Below, one piece after another: positions 32,474 through 45,663 of a stretch of 64,000 nt of DNA (its first letter is position 1; each line of letters begins with the position of its first letter). The position numbers and the translations under genes are program-made. Below the pieces are notes generated by a model. The model was not told the origin of the DNA and did not search any database. It saw only the letters and a list, made by a program, of their open reading frames with translations. The DNA is taken from assembly GCA_025766275.1 (NCBI GenBank), contig JAFKAC010000078.1:124001-188000 (forward strand). Direction: 5' to 3'. This DNA is from Lactarius indigo (Eukaryota; Basidiomycota; Agaricomycetes; Russulales; Russulaceae).

Positions 32474-35400
32474 ATGGACGGCGCGCAGCATTCCACTCAC
32501 AGTTCCACCTCTTCGGCAGTAGAACTCCCCGTCACCTCAGCTGGCATCGGACCAAGTTCTCCCTCGCTGGTACCCTCTGGTGACAGCCGCAACAGCTTCA
32601 CCAGGCGCCGACTCAGCTGGGGAAGAGTCGAGTCTGGACAGGATCCTCTCCACCCTGGTTCAGATTTGTCCGCCATGAACAACGCTGGTCCTTCGTCCCG
32701 TCCCAGCTTGTCTTCACAACCCGCCCCCGCTTACGCTATCGATGACGACCCGTTCATGTCTCCCACACAATTGGATAGGTTTCGTGTCTCGACGGCGACC
32801 TCGGACTACGGCGTTGAGCCGTTCGTCTACACAAACCACCCCCGCGCGGGTGCTTCCACCACATCCCTCATTTCCTCGCGTCGCCAGTCCAGTACGTCTA
32901 CATTCGACGACTCGACTCACCTCACTGCCAACATGCTCTCCGAGCCGACTGATGGGGGCAATTGGCGAACCGATTCAGAGAACTCTGCCGCGGCCACCCC
33001 ACGTACGCGACGCCGTACGCAGCGCTACAGTGCGGAGCTCTCCCCCCTCTCTCGCTCTGGAACGACCATCAAATCGATCTCCCAGGGACTTCGCCGCATC
33101 TCGGTGCGTGTCGTCAATTTTGCCAGTTCCAGCATCGAAGACGAGGATCATGTACGCTTGGGGAGCGACGATGGCGAGGAGCGGGTCATAGAGGGTGACA
33201 ACGAAGGGGGAGAGAAAGCGGATGAACCCCTTCCGGAATCGGGAAGTGTTCTTCCCTTGCGCGGACGCACGCTCGGGTTCTTTGGGTCGACCAGTCGCGT
33301 CCGACTCGCGATGTACAATTTTCTAATATTCTCGTGCGTGGCTTTTCTATTTGACGCGCGCAGCGCACCTGACCGCCGCACAGGTGGACAGAAATTACCA
33401 TTCTCTGTTCAATTTTCCTTTACGCTATTTTGCTGACCATTCAAGCCTCTCGCACCGTCACGCTCTCAGACCCGAACGCAGCGCCACCGCGCGTACTTGG
33501 CTTCTTCCAGACATGGGAGGACTATATTATATTCTCGCTTTTTGTGTTATTCAGGTATGTTGTCGAAAGCTCCACTGTTGGGCTTCCTCGTTCGTGTTGA
33601 CATGCTGCACAGCCTTGAAGCATTTTCACGAATGTGCGTCTCCGGTCTCATCCTCGACCCCGAAGTTCCTGTCTATGCCATCTTCACGTCTCCTTTCTCG
33701 ACCGACCATTCGATTCGTTCCGTGTCAACCGCGCCCGCCGTTCGCTCCGCCGCCACTTCCCCTACTCACCCAACCGCGAACCTTGGCCGCAAAGGCACAC
33801 TCCTCCACCGCCTCCGCAGTTTCTACGGGAACGCCTCCCGGCCCTTCGCACTTTCCGGCTTCTCTTCCAGATACGACCCGCCCGCGCCCTTAAGCGATGC
33901 CTCCGCTGCCGCATCGAGCGCAACTCTTGTCAATTCGGTACCCCTGGCGCGAAAGCGCGCCGACACAAGCGCGACTCTTCTGGAGAAGACATCGTCTTCA
34001 TCTTCGACGGTTTTGACAGCTACGACCCCGTACACCACGCCCGCTCAGGAAACGCTCGCGTTGCCTTTTCAATTTAGCATGCGCCTCGCGCGCGATGTCA
34101 CGCGCCGCAACCTGCCATACCTTCGCCACAGCTGGACGCGAATCGATGCCATTGCCGTGGTCGCCTTTTGGATCACTTTCGTCCTGGCGCAGACTGGTGC
34201 CGAGCGCGGGCGGTACCACATCGGTATATTCCGCGCGCTCAGCGTCTTGCGGACTGCTAGGCTACTCACGATCACGTCTGGCACGACGGTGAGTGCTGCA
34301 TCACGCGGTTTGATTGGCGGGCGGACGTATCGTTCGAGAAGCTCACGACGTCACTGGGTTCTTTTATTTGCAGACTATCATGCGCTCGCTCAAGACCGCG
34401 CGCCCGCTCCTTGCCAGCGTGGCATATTTCGTGCTTTTCGCGATGGCCCTATTTTCGTATGTCCCATCCCTGTGTTTGATGAACGGGTCTACTTACTTTT
34501 ATGGTCGAGCTGACGGCTTATTTCTCGTCAGGATCATCGGCATTCAGACGTTCAAGGGCTCGCTCCGCCGGTCGTGCTACTTAGAGCCAACCCTTGGTGA
34601 GCCAGAGACCCAGCTCAGCCAATCGTGCGGGGGGTACATCGACCCGGATAACTTCACTGTGATGCCGTATATCACGCAAGGCGGACGGAATGTTACCATC
34701 AAGGGATACATCTGTCCGGTCGGCCAGATTTGCAAGGTTCGTCAGCGGTTTTACCTGCTATCGACCCGAATGACCGAAGATCCTCAAATTTAATCTAGGA
34801 GGCCGATAATCCTCAAGGTAACATCGAGAGCTTTGACACAATTTACTTTGCTGCTCTCCAAGTGTTTATCGTGGCGTCCGCCAACGGGGTCAGTCGACGC
34901 GTCTTTACTGACTACCCTATACTGATTTATGTCAGTGGTCGTCGCTGATGTACTCAATGATCGACGCCGAATTCTTCATCTCTTGCTTTTTTTTCATAAT
35001 TTGTATTGTCGTGCTAAATTTTTGGCTCATCAACCTGTTCGTCGCTGTGATCACCAACACGTTCTCAGCTATCAGGGAGGAAACACAAAAGAGCGCGTTT
35101 AGCGCTTCTCCGTGAGTTTCCGTTGCGCATTTGTTCTCATACAACTCAGTAAATGGTATATTTAGTCTTCAGCCCATCGTTGACGAGCAAGATGAGGCGT
35201 GGGCTGCCGGAGTGGACGGCCGTCGCCGTGCAGCACGCAGAAATCCTGTCCGGGACCTATATGAACACATCCGTTGGTGTTGGGTCGCTCTCGCTCTCGC
35301 TTCGCTTGTCTTGCAAGCGACGCGCGAGGTAGATATCACCCCGACCCACCAACAGATCCTCAACATTGGCGAGCTAGTGCTCACTATCGCGTTCGACGTC

Positions 35401-38400
35401 GAGATCGCAGTGCGAATCGTCGCCCATCTACCGGATTGGCGAAGCTTCTTCGTACAGGGCAACAACTACCTCGACCTCGTGCTCGCGATTGGCTCCACGG
35501 TCATCCAGATCCCCATGGTGCACGACTCTCCAGCGTACCCCTGGCTGACCATTTTCCAGCTCGCACGGTTCTACCGCGTAATCCTCGAGATCCCGCGCAT
35601 GAAGCCGCTCCTACTGTCCGTGTTTGGAAATATGCACGGCCTAGCCAACATGTCTCTCTTCCTCATTCTCGTCAATTACCTTGCCGCGCTCTTTGCTACG
35701 CAGCTCCTACGCGGCGACCTTCAGAGCAGCGAAGCCATGAACTTTGGGCAGATTTTTACTTCGTTCTTGGCTATCTACCAGATCTTCTCGTCCGAGAACT
35801 GGACGAACGTCCTCTACAGCTCTGCGATGGCGGAGATACCCCTCGGGCAGTCGTGGGTCGTCGTCATCTTCATTGTAGGGTGGTTCTTCTTCGCGAACTG
35901 TGCGTCACCGTCCACTTTCCGGCACGTCTATCACGATTGCTGACTAGAGAGGCCTGTAGTCATCGTGCTACAAATGTTCATTGCCGTCATTAACGAGAAC
36001 TTCAGCGTCGCCGAGGAGGCCAAGCGCAGTCAGCAGGCGAGCCTCTACTTCCGAACGCAGGAACCCGACAAGCACACGTCGGCATGGGTACGCAAGCTCA
36101 ACCCATACCGATGGTTTAGACCCTCTCCGCGGGCCATCGTCGTAGAGAATCTCCCTTCGAATCTCGTTCTGCCGATGCAGAAGACCCTCGTGCAAGACTA
36201 CGGCCTCCCGGTACCCGAGCGCCGGCCCACCCGCGTGAGTCCTTTTCCAGTCCCCTGATCCCGTCTACACGGCCCTGTCTAATCATGTGTCCTGTGGAGC
36301 GCAGGTCCGTACAACTGGAAGCAGGGGACGCGTACGACATGTCACGAACAAGTCACTTAGTATACTGCAGAGGTTGTTCATCGGCGACACGCAGTCGGAT
36401 GACGTACCCCTCACTACTCTGCGACACGCCCGCAAGCAAAGTACCACGCTGCAGAATTCCACCGATGAGGACACCGATGGGCACCTGTGAGTTAATATCT
36501 TTATTTGCGTCACTTTCCAATTATCGAGCGTACCGTTAGTGATCTTCTTGCGGCCATCAATAACGAGGCGGCGATGGCAGAAGAGGTTAACGACGCCTTG
36601 GACGAGCGCCGAGCTATAAAGGCCGACTTTATTCGCGACCACCCTTCGTACGACAAGACGTTCTGGGTCTTTTCTCAAAAAAATGTCGTGCGGCGGTTCT
36701 GCCAGACGCTCGTCCGGCCCGCGGGTGGCGACCGTATATTTGGACGGCCTCCATCGAAGATTGCGCACATCATCTTCCAGCTCGTCTTGTTGCTGACCGT
36801 CATCGGCGGAATCGTTGTCGAGTCGATCGCCACGCCCGTCTATCGCCGCAATTACTACCTGGAACACGGGCGTGTGCGCGGTTCCTGGTTCGATATGGCC
36901 GAGTCTGCATTCGGACTGACGTTGCTGATGGAATTTGTCATCAAAGTCGTCGCGGACGGGTTCAGTTTCACCCCTAACGCGTACGTGCGGAGTATCTGGA
37001 ACGTCCTTGACTTCTTCATCATGGCCGGCCTCCTGGTGAATGTCACGACTGGCCTGATTTTTATCGGCGGTCTCAGCCGCTTCACGCGTGCACTCAAGGC
37101 GCTGCGCGCTCTCAAGCTGATCACGCTGATCGAGAAGATGCGCTCGACGTTCGAGTCGTTGATCATCTCAGGCATCACGCGGATCCTCGACGCCGCCTTG
37201 CTCGCCATCCTCTACATGATCCCATACGCAGTCTGGGGTCTAAATATCTTCGCGGGCTTGACGAACCAGTGTAACGACGGGAACGCGTCTGGGCTCACCG
37301 ATTGCATCAATGAGTACAATGTGAGCGTCGTCGGCGATGCTGGTGCGTTTCCGTTCCCCGTCCCGCGCGTCTGGGCGAACCCGTCGCCATCTACGACTTT
37401 CTCTTTTGATTCCTTCCGCGCGTCGCTCCTCATCCTCTTTGAGATCGTCTCCCTCGAGGGATGGATCGACGTCATGGGTGTCGTGACGAGCATCACCGGG
37501 CCGAATCAGCAGCCGCAGACCAACGCGTCGCAGGTCAACGCCATCTTCTTTGTGATATACAACCTTCTCGGTGGCGTTGTCATCCTCACGTTGTTCGTCA
37601 GGTGAGTTTCCCGCCCAGGCACGAGATCCCACGTCTGTGCTTTAAACTGACTATTCGTGTGGCTAGTATCATCATCGGAAACTTTAGCGCGAAAACGGGA
37701 ACTGCCCTGCTCACGCAGCCCCAACGAGAGTGGATCGACCTCCAAAAGCTGATCAAGCGCCAGCGGCCGTCTAAGCGGCCAAAAACGCGGCCGACATGGA
37801 GGGTCAGGGCATGGTGCTTCGACCGCGCTGTATACAAGCACGGCTGGTGGTCGCGGATGATGACGGTACTGTTCACCGTCCATATTATCGCGCTCATGTG
37901 AGTATCCCTCTGCCTTCCTAACAAAGAGCATTTTCCAAGGCTAACTTTCAAATCTTCAGGACGCAGACGTTTTCTCCGCAAACCTTCGCAGATGATTTCC
38001 GAAGTAAGCCACCGACAGTGTTCGGAGAGTTTTACTGATCGGCCCGGGCTTCCGGCTACGCAGACGATTTCTTCCTGTTCATAACCATCGTGTACGCCAT
38101 CGACATCCTCGTGCGCTTCTACGGATTGGGCTGGCGGAGCTTCCGCGCCAACGGCTGGAACATTTTCGACGTCATCGTTGCTTCGGGCAGCTTGATCACG
38201 TCCATCTCTGTTCGGATCGGCGTCAGTGGCTATGTTATCGACCAACTACAAAAGCTTTTTTTGGTCAGCATTGCGTTCAAGTTAGTACAACGGATGAACA
38301 ACTTGAACAAGCTGTTCAAGACCGCCGTGTATGCTCCTCTGCTTAATGAATATGTCCTGGACCGCTGTCGCTAATTCTCACCGTCCACTCATTTGCAGAG

Positions 38401-40357
38401 CCAGTCTACCCGTCATCTTGAGTCTCCTTTCGCTTTGGCTCGTCTTGTTCATCTTCTTTTCCATCCTTTTCGTGGAGGTCTTCGGTCTGACCAAGTGGAA
38501 CACGGCCGAAGCCCGCAATCAGAACTACTCGTCAATGAGCAATGCGCTTGTGATGCTTGCCTTCATGACTTCGGGGTGCGTACTTTCGTGTCTTGTTGTA
38601 GCGCGCTCCTTACCTGACTGCCGCCGAACATTCAGCGAAGGGTGGAATCAATACATGCATGACTAGTGAGTTTTTTTTGTTACAGCGCTCACCTTTTGTC
38701 TTTCTTTCGTCTAACCACGCTTGTAGCGCCACCACCTATCCCAAATGTACTATTTCATCGTCGACCGAACAAGACTCCGATTGCGGGAGCGTTGGTTGGG
38801 CCTACACGCTTTTCATAGCGTGGAATATTCTTAGCATGGTGGGTCGTTCCATCTTCTCTGTCCTATGTCTTAATGACCAGCTCGCTTTAGTACATCTTCG
38901 TAAACATGTTCACTGGTGAGCTATATTCCCACCCTTTCGGTGTACCCCAGTGCTCATGTCACAAATAGGTGTGGTAGTCGAAAGTTTTTCGTACGTATAC
39001 CAGACCACGGGGGGCGCCAAAGCAGTCACGCGAGAGGAGATGCGCGCTTTTAAGAAGGTCTGGGCAGAATTTGCGAATCAGAAGACGGGATTTTTGGAAC
39101 GCCCACAGTTTGTTCCATTTTTCAGGGTGAGCGCTGCGCTTCTCTTCTCGCCGTCGTCATCGTCTTCCTCCCACATATTAATACTTAATCATGTAGAAAC
39201 TAGGCGGTATCTTCGAAGTCCGCATCTATCCAACAGAATTTAGTGTCCAAAACATCTTGGCGACCTGTACAGATAAAGGTGATCGCGACTACCCTGACAA
39301 TAAGTCCACGCACGGGGTCAACCTCAGGTCACTGAACACTACATTGTCGACAATCGATTATGCGGCTATTCGCAAACGCCGAAAACTCTTCAGTCGTCTA
39401 TACCACGAAGCAATCATCACTCACCAACACGGAAAAGGCATATCGTTCACTAACATGCTGCTACTGTTAGCCCACCACAAATTAATTGTTGACAAGGAGG
39501 CCCTGATGTAAGTCCCATTGGATGAGCATCCCGCCGGATGATATTGTGTCTGACATGGTGGTGGATAGTTTGAAGGACCTCGTCGTCCGAACCGGAACTA
39601 ATGGGCTCGTCACAGACCTCGTCAACCTCGACCACGTGAGGTCAATGTTGAAGACTATCTCCTACCGCCGGCGCTTCGTAGCGATGCGACAGCAAGCTCA
39701 CGCCGCGGCCTCTGACCACGGTACGGATCACCTCACTGGTCACGTGACACTGATTCAATCGTCTCACCCCCCCTCCCACTGGCAGACGTTCCCGAGATTA
39801 TCGTCGTCGATGACGTCCCGTCCACTCCGCCGCCCCTCCCCATGAGTAGTCGTGACATCACCTCCGCCAGGCGACACTCGGCCGGTTTTAGCTGGATTGA
39901 GCCTGAGACACCAACGCGGCACGACCAATCCGGCCCGTCCGACTTCTCGCCTCTCGGCGGCAGCATAGGCAGCAGCGGCGGCGGACTCCGTCGCGCGGAC
40001 CGCCGGGAGAGCGACATGAGCGCACTTTCGGCTGACCTCGGACTGCGCTATACGTACGTACCACGGCCTCTTTGCCACGAGGTCCCGGTTTCTCGACGCT
40101 GACTGGCGAATCGACTCTCGTCCTTTTTTTTTTTTTCACTTGCTTGCAGGCGCGACTTGTCTGCGTTCCGCGATTCCACGTCATTCTCGGTCGACGATGA
40201 TCACGACGTGCTCGCATCAATACAGAATTCGTCGTGGGGAGGTGGGTTTTAGTTTCCTCCCTCTCTTGAGGAGCGCGCGCGGGTTTGCTGATCGGGTTTC
40301 ATTTATGCAGCGATGATGCTGGAAGCGGAGGAAGAGGAACAAAAGGAGAGACGGTGA
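32474..40357 (+). CDS. CCH1: Voltage-gated calcium channel Cch1
   Basis: A large many-exon gene, about 7.9 kb. The N-terminus (exon 1 to about 33330) is a Ser-rich disordered cytosolic region. Four repeats of six membrane segments follow. Repeat I spans about 33310-35110, with S4 [15 protein letters not shown] and pore SANG|W split by an intron at 34890. Repeat II is at 35165-35990 (pore SSENW). Repeat III is at 36700-37870 (S4 [20 protein letters not shown], pore VSLEGW). Repeat IV is at 38060-39000 (pore MTSG|EGW, again intron-split). A C-terminal tail from 39010 has an EF-hand-like helix pair ([20 protein letters not shown]) and an acidic end ([14 protein letters not shown]). The filter positions read N, E, E, E. 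Cch1 works with Mid1 at the plasma membrane to admit calcium during stress. No break was found. Confidence 0.93.
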
Positions 40358-40786
40358 TCGCAGACACCTCCCATTACCTGTCCTCCCCCCTTCCCCGAAT
40401 CCCCAGACAAGGAGCGTCCACTTCAAGCAAAACGACCATCTCGACGATCTGACCAAAGCAGCACTTTTCTTGGACATCCTTTGATTTCTTTTTCTCTTCT
40501 GGGTTCTTCAGTGCTTTCTTACCTTGTCGCTTATATATATTTATATTAGACCCGCAATCTGTACTGCACTCATTGTTGTTTACATCGGTCCTCATTACCA
40601 AGCAGTAAATGCACGGATAATCCAGTAATTTTATCTAGATGACGACGATGGCGATGACGAGGACATGAATTGACTAGCGGCGAACGGTTGTTAACTACGC
40701 TCAGAAATCAAATGCACATGCAAAGTAATGGATACATTGGCCCTACTTACACAGACGAGAGAACACGGTGACAAAAAAAAGGAAGT
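40358..40786. other. Convergent intergenic region
   Basis: Shared 3' region between CCH1 (plus) and the eIF3a gene (minus). There is no gene. An AT-rich patch (tatatatatttatatta, about 40530) is the likely site of 3' end signals. Confidence 0.5.
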
Positions 40787-43700
40787 CTACTGCTGCCCCC
40801 GCAACCTCGAAGGCTTCCACACGTTCTTCGGAGCTTGGAACCCATCGTCCTTGTTCTCCACCTTCTTCTGCTGTTCATCGTGTGCTCCAGACGAAGGAGC
40901 GGGAGCACCACCCGTCGTAGGTGCAGCGCTCCTTGCCTGCTCGCGAGCACGCCAGCCCGTCGCGGCGGCTCCACCACGACCAAACAGCCTGGGCGGGCCG
41001 CCGGGAGGCGCGGGGCTTTCAGAACGCGGGGGCGTGCGAGCTGGTGGAGCAGCGGCGGCGGCGACAGCAGACGGAGGGCCACCGCGACGCCACGCGCCCT
41101 CGGATACCGGTGTCGGTGCAGAAGCGGTGGCGGCAGGTGGTTGCTTGCGCCGCTCCTCCGCTCTCCGTAATGCCTCTTCCTCGCGCTGCTGCTGCAGCTT
41201 GATGACCTCGAGGTCCGCCGCGCGCCGTCGTTCGCGCTCCTCGCGCACGCGCACGGCCTCTGCTTCTGCCTCGCGCTTTGCGGCTTCTTCCCCTGCAACC
41301 CTGCGTTCTTCCTCTGTTTCGGGGAGAAAGGAGGCGTGTCAACCATATTAAGAATGACGGTGGTTCGTTGATCACGGGACAACGCACCCTCTCGCCTGCT
41401 CTGCTCGGCCTTCTCTTCTTCGCGGTGAAGCCGGTCTATCTCTTCCTGTCGCCTGCGCTCTTCCTCGCGCGCATTGAGTAACGCAGTGCGACGCTTCTCC
41501 TTTTCCTCCTCGATCTTCGTCTCCGCGACAGCCTGCTTACGCTTGTACTCGTCGCTGCGCTTCTCGAGGATGATCGCCTTGCGCGTTTCGAACTCTGGGA
41601 GTATGCGCGAGAGGCGCTTCTTCGTCTCCAGATTGCGCTTGTGGTCGAGTCGCGCGGCGTCGATGCGATCTTTCTGGACCCGCTCAAATGTCGCACGGTC
41701 GCTCGCTTGCTGCAGCTCATAGTCCTTTGCGAGTAAGGGCCGCTCCTCTTGGCGGTATGCGCGCTCGGTGTGGTCAATCCGCTTGGAAATGACACGTAGC
41801 CGTGCCTCGCGCTCCTTCTTCTCCTTCTCGAGTTGCTCCACCTGGAGCCGCATCAGGCTGTCCGTGTTCAGGTTTTCGACGTCCTGTAATACGATGTCAT
41901 ACAATCCGATCGACACAAATGTATCAAGACTCACATCAATATCAACTTTAAGATTGCCACGCTCCCGAAGGCTTTGGGCAAGCTGGCGTGCTTCCTCGTT
42001 CCTGCGCTGCTGGATTTCTGCGCGCGCGCGTTCAATCTCGCGTCTACGTGCGTCCTCCATAGCTCGCCGAGTCTCGTCAAACTTGGCCAAACGTGACTCT
42101 TCCGACCGACGGCTCTGCTCCTCCTTCTCCTTCCTCGCAGCGAGCTCCGAAAGTAGCTCGCGCCGACGGGCGACGATCGCGCGGCGTAATTGTAGGGCCT
42201 TGCGTTCTGCGTCGGCAGCAGTGACCAGCGCGGCAACGCGGGCGCGTTGCTCTTCGGCCGAGGGCACAGGTGGGGGGTCGAGGATTGCGAGAGCGTGATT
42301 TAGCGCATTGGCGATGCTACTGAGACGAGTGCGTACGAGCGACGCGGCCGAAGGTTGGACGACAATCCCGTGCGTAGAAGAGGAGGCCACGTGTGTATCG
42401 TCAAGGCCGGAAAAAGGGTCATCGACAAACTCAAGAGTACCAGACGCGTGATCCACGCGGACGTTGAGCTCGCCCGCGTGGGTCCCGCGCATGATGTACG
42501 CCTCGATCTGCTCTGGCTCGTATATCGCTGGGTCTCCACCACCCTCAGCGATCGCCTCTCTCAAAGGCTGAAGAAGGGAAAGTAAATTTTCAATGGTGAT
42601 GGACGAGTAAACTTGCGCCAGTTGCGAAATCAATCGCGAAAGGAGGGCACGTTGCAGTAGTGGTAGATACGGCGCGTAGGAGGTGTCTTCGGAAAGGGCA
42701 CGAAAGAGTGGGGCTACTTCGATGCAGAGCGTCAAGGGATCGAAGGTCACCTCAAGTATATTGTAAAGCGATCGGATATTCTCTGACGCAAGTTTCAGCA
42801 CATTACGCGAGAGCTGTAGTCGGTCAGAAAGGCGCTAACGTATTGGAGACTATTGATACTCACCGCATCCTTCAGAAGGCCCGTCCTGGTCGGCGTCTTG
42901 GATAGCCCAAGCAGTGACGTCAGACGCCCTGTCCTACCCTTGACCTCCTCTACAGACTCCTCACCCTTTTGGTTGACGGGAACCGCGAGCGCGCTGACGA
43001 GAACCTGGCCAGCAAGTCTGCTAAGTTCTTCTTCGGACTTGCCGCCGATGGTGGTGGTCACGGCATAGAACTTCCCCCACGCGGCGGCATGGTATAGTGC
43101 GTTGCCACTCATTAGGAAGATCTTGGTAAGCTTCTCATAGTAGTTGGCCATCATTGCTGGACGGGGCGCCTTTTTTGCCATAATCAAGAGATTGTGGACA
43201 TCTTCCACAGAGCGGAAGGCCTCCTGCCATAACTCGAGCTCCACGGAAGTGTTGAGTTGCGCAAAGCGAGCGTCGAGGTAATGCTGAAGAGTATCGGGGT
43301 CCTGGAGGTTAATGGCGTGTGACTGGTGCGCATACTTTGCAACATTGGAAAGGTGAAGGCGCAGTGTCTCGCATAGACGTCGAAATTCGACCTTTCGTTG
43401 ATGCTTTAAGCAAAACTGGAACGCTTGTTGTGCGATTTGCTATCGATGGAGTGCGGAGGATTTAGAGCGTCAGATAACGGCACAAGTAGTCAAAAGGGAT
43501 GCGGCGTACATGGTAAATGACTTGCAAGCGCGCGTTATTTTTGAGCGTCTCCAGCGCGGTGCGATAGCTTTCCCACAAAAACTTGAGCCACGGGGTGACG
43601 AGGGCGCGATCAGTTCGATCCCTGCTCTGATCGCCGCTGACAGCGCCGAGTAGTATGCTTTCTGGCGTCTCTGTTGCTTCGAGGTCGTCGACGTCTGCCG

Positions 43701-44046
43701 CGGCGTCCGCGGCGGCCTTCTCCGCCTTTTCTTGGGCCTCCTGGAGCTTTGCATCGGCGAGGCTGACAAACTTTTGGATGACGACTTCGATCGAGCCGAC
43801 GCTCGTATTTTGGGCGGTATTCTTGTATTGCATGAGACCCTCTTTTGCGACCCGGCCCTTGCGCATCTCGACACAGAGTTCGACGAAGCGTATCATTATG
43901 GGTTCAAGTGACGCTAAGGGGGTTGTTCGGAAGCGCTTTGAGGAAAACATCTCCGTGAATGATTGCAACGCTGCGTGCGACTGTCCGACGGAGACAAGAC
44001 CCTCCGCCTGCTTGAGGATCGTCTCTGGTTTTGTCATGGGTGCCAT
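40787..44046 (-). CDS. TIF32: Translation initiation factor eIF3 subunit a
   Basis: Five minus-strand exons: 44046-43510, 43439-42864, 42834-41935, 41883-41388 and 41313-40787, giving 1011 residues with all phases matching. eIF3a is the scaffold of eIF3 on the 40S ribosome. The N-terminus (KPETILKQAEGLVSVGQSHA, RFVELCVEMRKGR) and the segment VELELWQEAFRSVEDVHNLL are the conserved helical repeat region. A PCI domain lies at roughly residues 330-510 (LLSLLQPLREAI). A long charged coiled coil rich in Arg, Glu and Lys (EKEKKEREARLRVISKRIDH) follows. The C-terminus is Ala/Pro-rich and ends KPSRLRGQQ, like the usual PSRLR tail. It lies in tandem with BUD32, 198 bp away. Confidence 0.95.
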
Positions 44047-44244
44047 GTTGGGAGTCCTACGCAGAGTTGTTCAGACGAGTTAGAGGTGGGTATATGCGTT
44101 ACGTACGGAATGTAAGGTTGAGGCGGGGAGGGAATGTATGCGGTTGCTCGCGAAAAACAATTACAGGGTCGGTAAGATGATTCACAATTAAGGTTTCCAA
44201 TTTGGGCTCCGAATCGATATAGTACTATATTTGTGATGGATACA

Positions 44245-45322
44245 TCAACCAACCATACTTCGTTTACGTCCTCTCAATCGAACTGACCAGCACGAGATGC
44301 CAGTGGATCAATATTGAACCCGAATGCGCACCGGCAACAACTCACCATCTTCTAGCCTCCTTCCGATCGCCGACCATTCCTTTCCCATCTTCCTCTTGTA
44401 TGCATCAAGTACAGAAGAAAATAATGGCTCAGATTCCGGATGAGTTGAAGCGAACGCGCGCTCCAACACGTATAGGTCTACAGCTTTGTCTTCTGCTAGC
44501 GTAGATGTATAAGCCAGTCCAAAGTCAATGAGAACCTAATCGCTGAGTTGAAAGGGTGTTTGACGACGGAACAACGTTTGCGTACTAGTTGGTATGCACC
44601 TGGAGAATTCATCATAGAGGATGGATGTCGCAGCATCATGTTTGACGTCGTCAGGTCCCCATGGATGATGTCTGCAATATGCATCTTCGCTATCTCAGTA
44701 CCCACCATAACCATCAACGCATCTAGTTGAGATCGAGAAATGACTATGACTGCCCAGGAGCGATGGATAAGATAACACATACCTTTTGATACTCTATACT
44801 CGGCAAATAAATCTTCGTCTTCAACGTGTGCCACGTCCGACTCTTCCTCACGATATGTTTCCTCGCCTTCATTCCCCGACCCGAGGAAAGACCGAACACT
44901 CTTCCCATCAACCCATTCAATACCTAGCGCACCACTCGCCGCATCTACGAAGCGTAGCCCGGGCACGCTAACGCCGCACCTGTTACGACAATTTTCTCAA
45001 CCGACACCTCTGGAAGGGCCAACTCAATTGCACACCGGAGACATCGCACGAGCGCACGAGCTTCTCCGGCGACGCGCGCACGCGTCAAAGTCGCATCCAG
45101 CGCAGCGTGGCGATATTGCTTTGAAAACCGGTACTTGAGCAATACAGGTTCGCCCCCTGCGTGCAGGGTCGTGCGATAGACCTTCTGCAAGCGCCAATGA
45201 GAAGATCCCGGGATATAGTTAGAGCGAATGGTACTTGCTGCTTCTGCGCCCTGAGAGATAAGCGCAGATGAACATACGAGGGCGACAGTTGGAGAAGAAT
45301 TGGGCAAGGGCAGCGAGGCCAT
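44245..45322 (-). CDS. BUD32: KEOPS complex kinase Bud32
   Basis: Exons 45322-45036, 44979-44783, 44722-44586, 44535-44346 and 44282-44245 give 282 residues. This atypical small kinase/ATPase of the KEOPS complex supports N6-threonylcarbamoylation of tRNA A37. Visible features are the ATP-anchoring Lys in VLLKYRFSKQYRH, LTRARVAGEARALVR, the catalytic loop HGDLTTSNMM, the metal-binding DFGLAYTS, and the C-terminal basic tail RLRGRKRSMVG, which lies in a separate 12-codon exon. An acidic insertion (EEESDVAHVEDED) precedes the hinge. The gene is divergent from the MFS gene at 45664, sharing about 340 bp of promoter. Confidence 0.95.
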
Positions 45323-45663
45323 GATGGCGGCTCGGATTAGGCAGTTAAGGCAGTCTCGCGGGCTGAGTCACCGGCCATGGCCACCGCCGGCGGTACGAAT
45401 GGAATAACCTTTTCCCTGAACAAGCATTTTGATTGGACGCTGGGCAGCTGATAACCACACTCTCCCTCAGGCTCGTAGTTTCCATGCCGCATGCCAAAAT
45501 TTCAAGATTCGGAGTAACAATTCCTTTCTACAGGAAAGGAGACGAGTCATCGATTTGCGGCGTGGAAACTCGAGAAGGCAGCGCTCGCGACAATTTCGTT
45601 TATAAGGTCCCTTCTGAGGACTGACCCCATTCCCGTTTAAACACTGGCTCCCCTAGGGCACGC

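Noticed and set aside
42300..42801. Plus-strand frames inside the eIF3a gene
   Set aside because: All are shadows of the minus-strand eIF3a exons.
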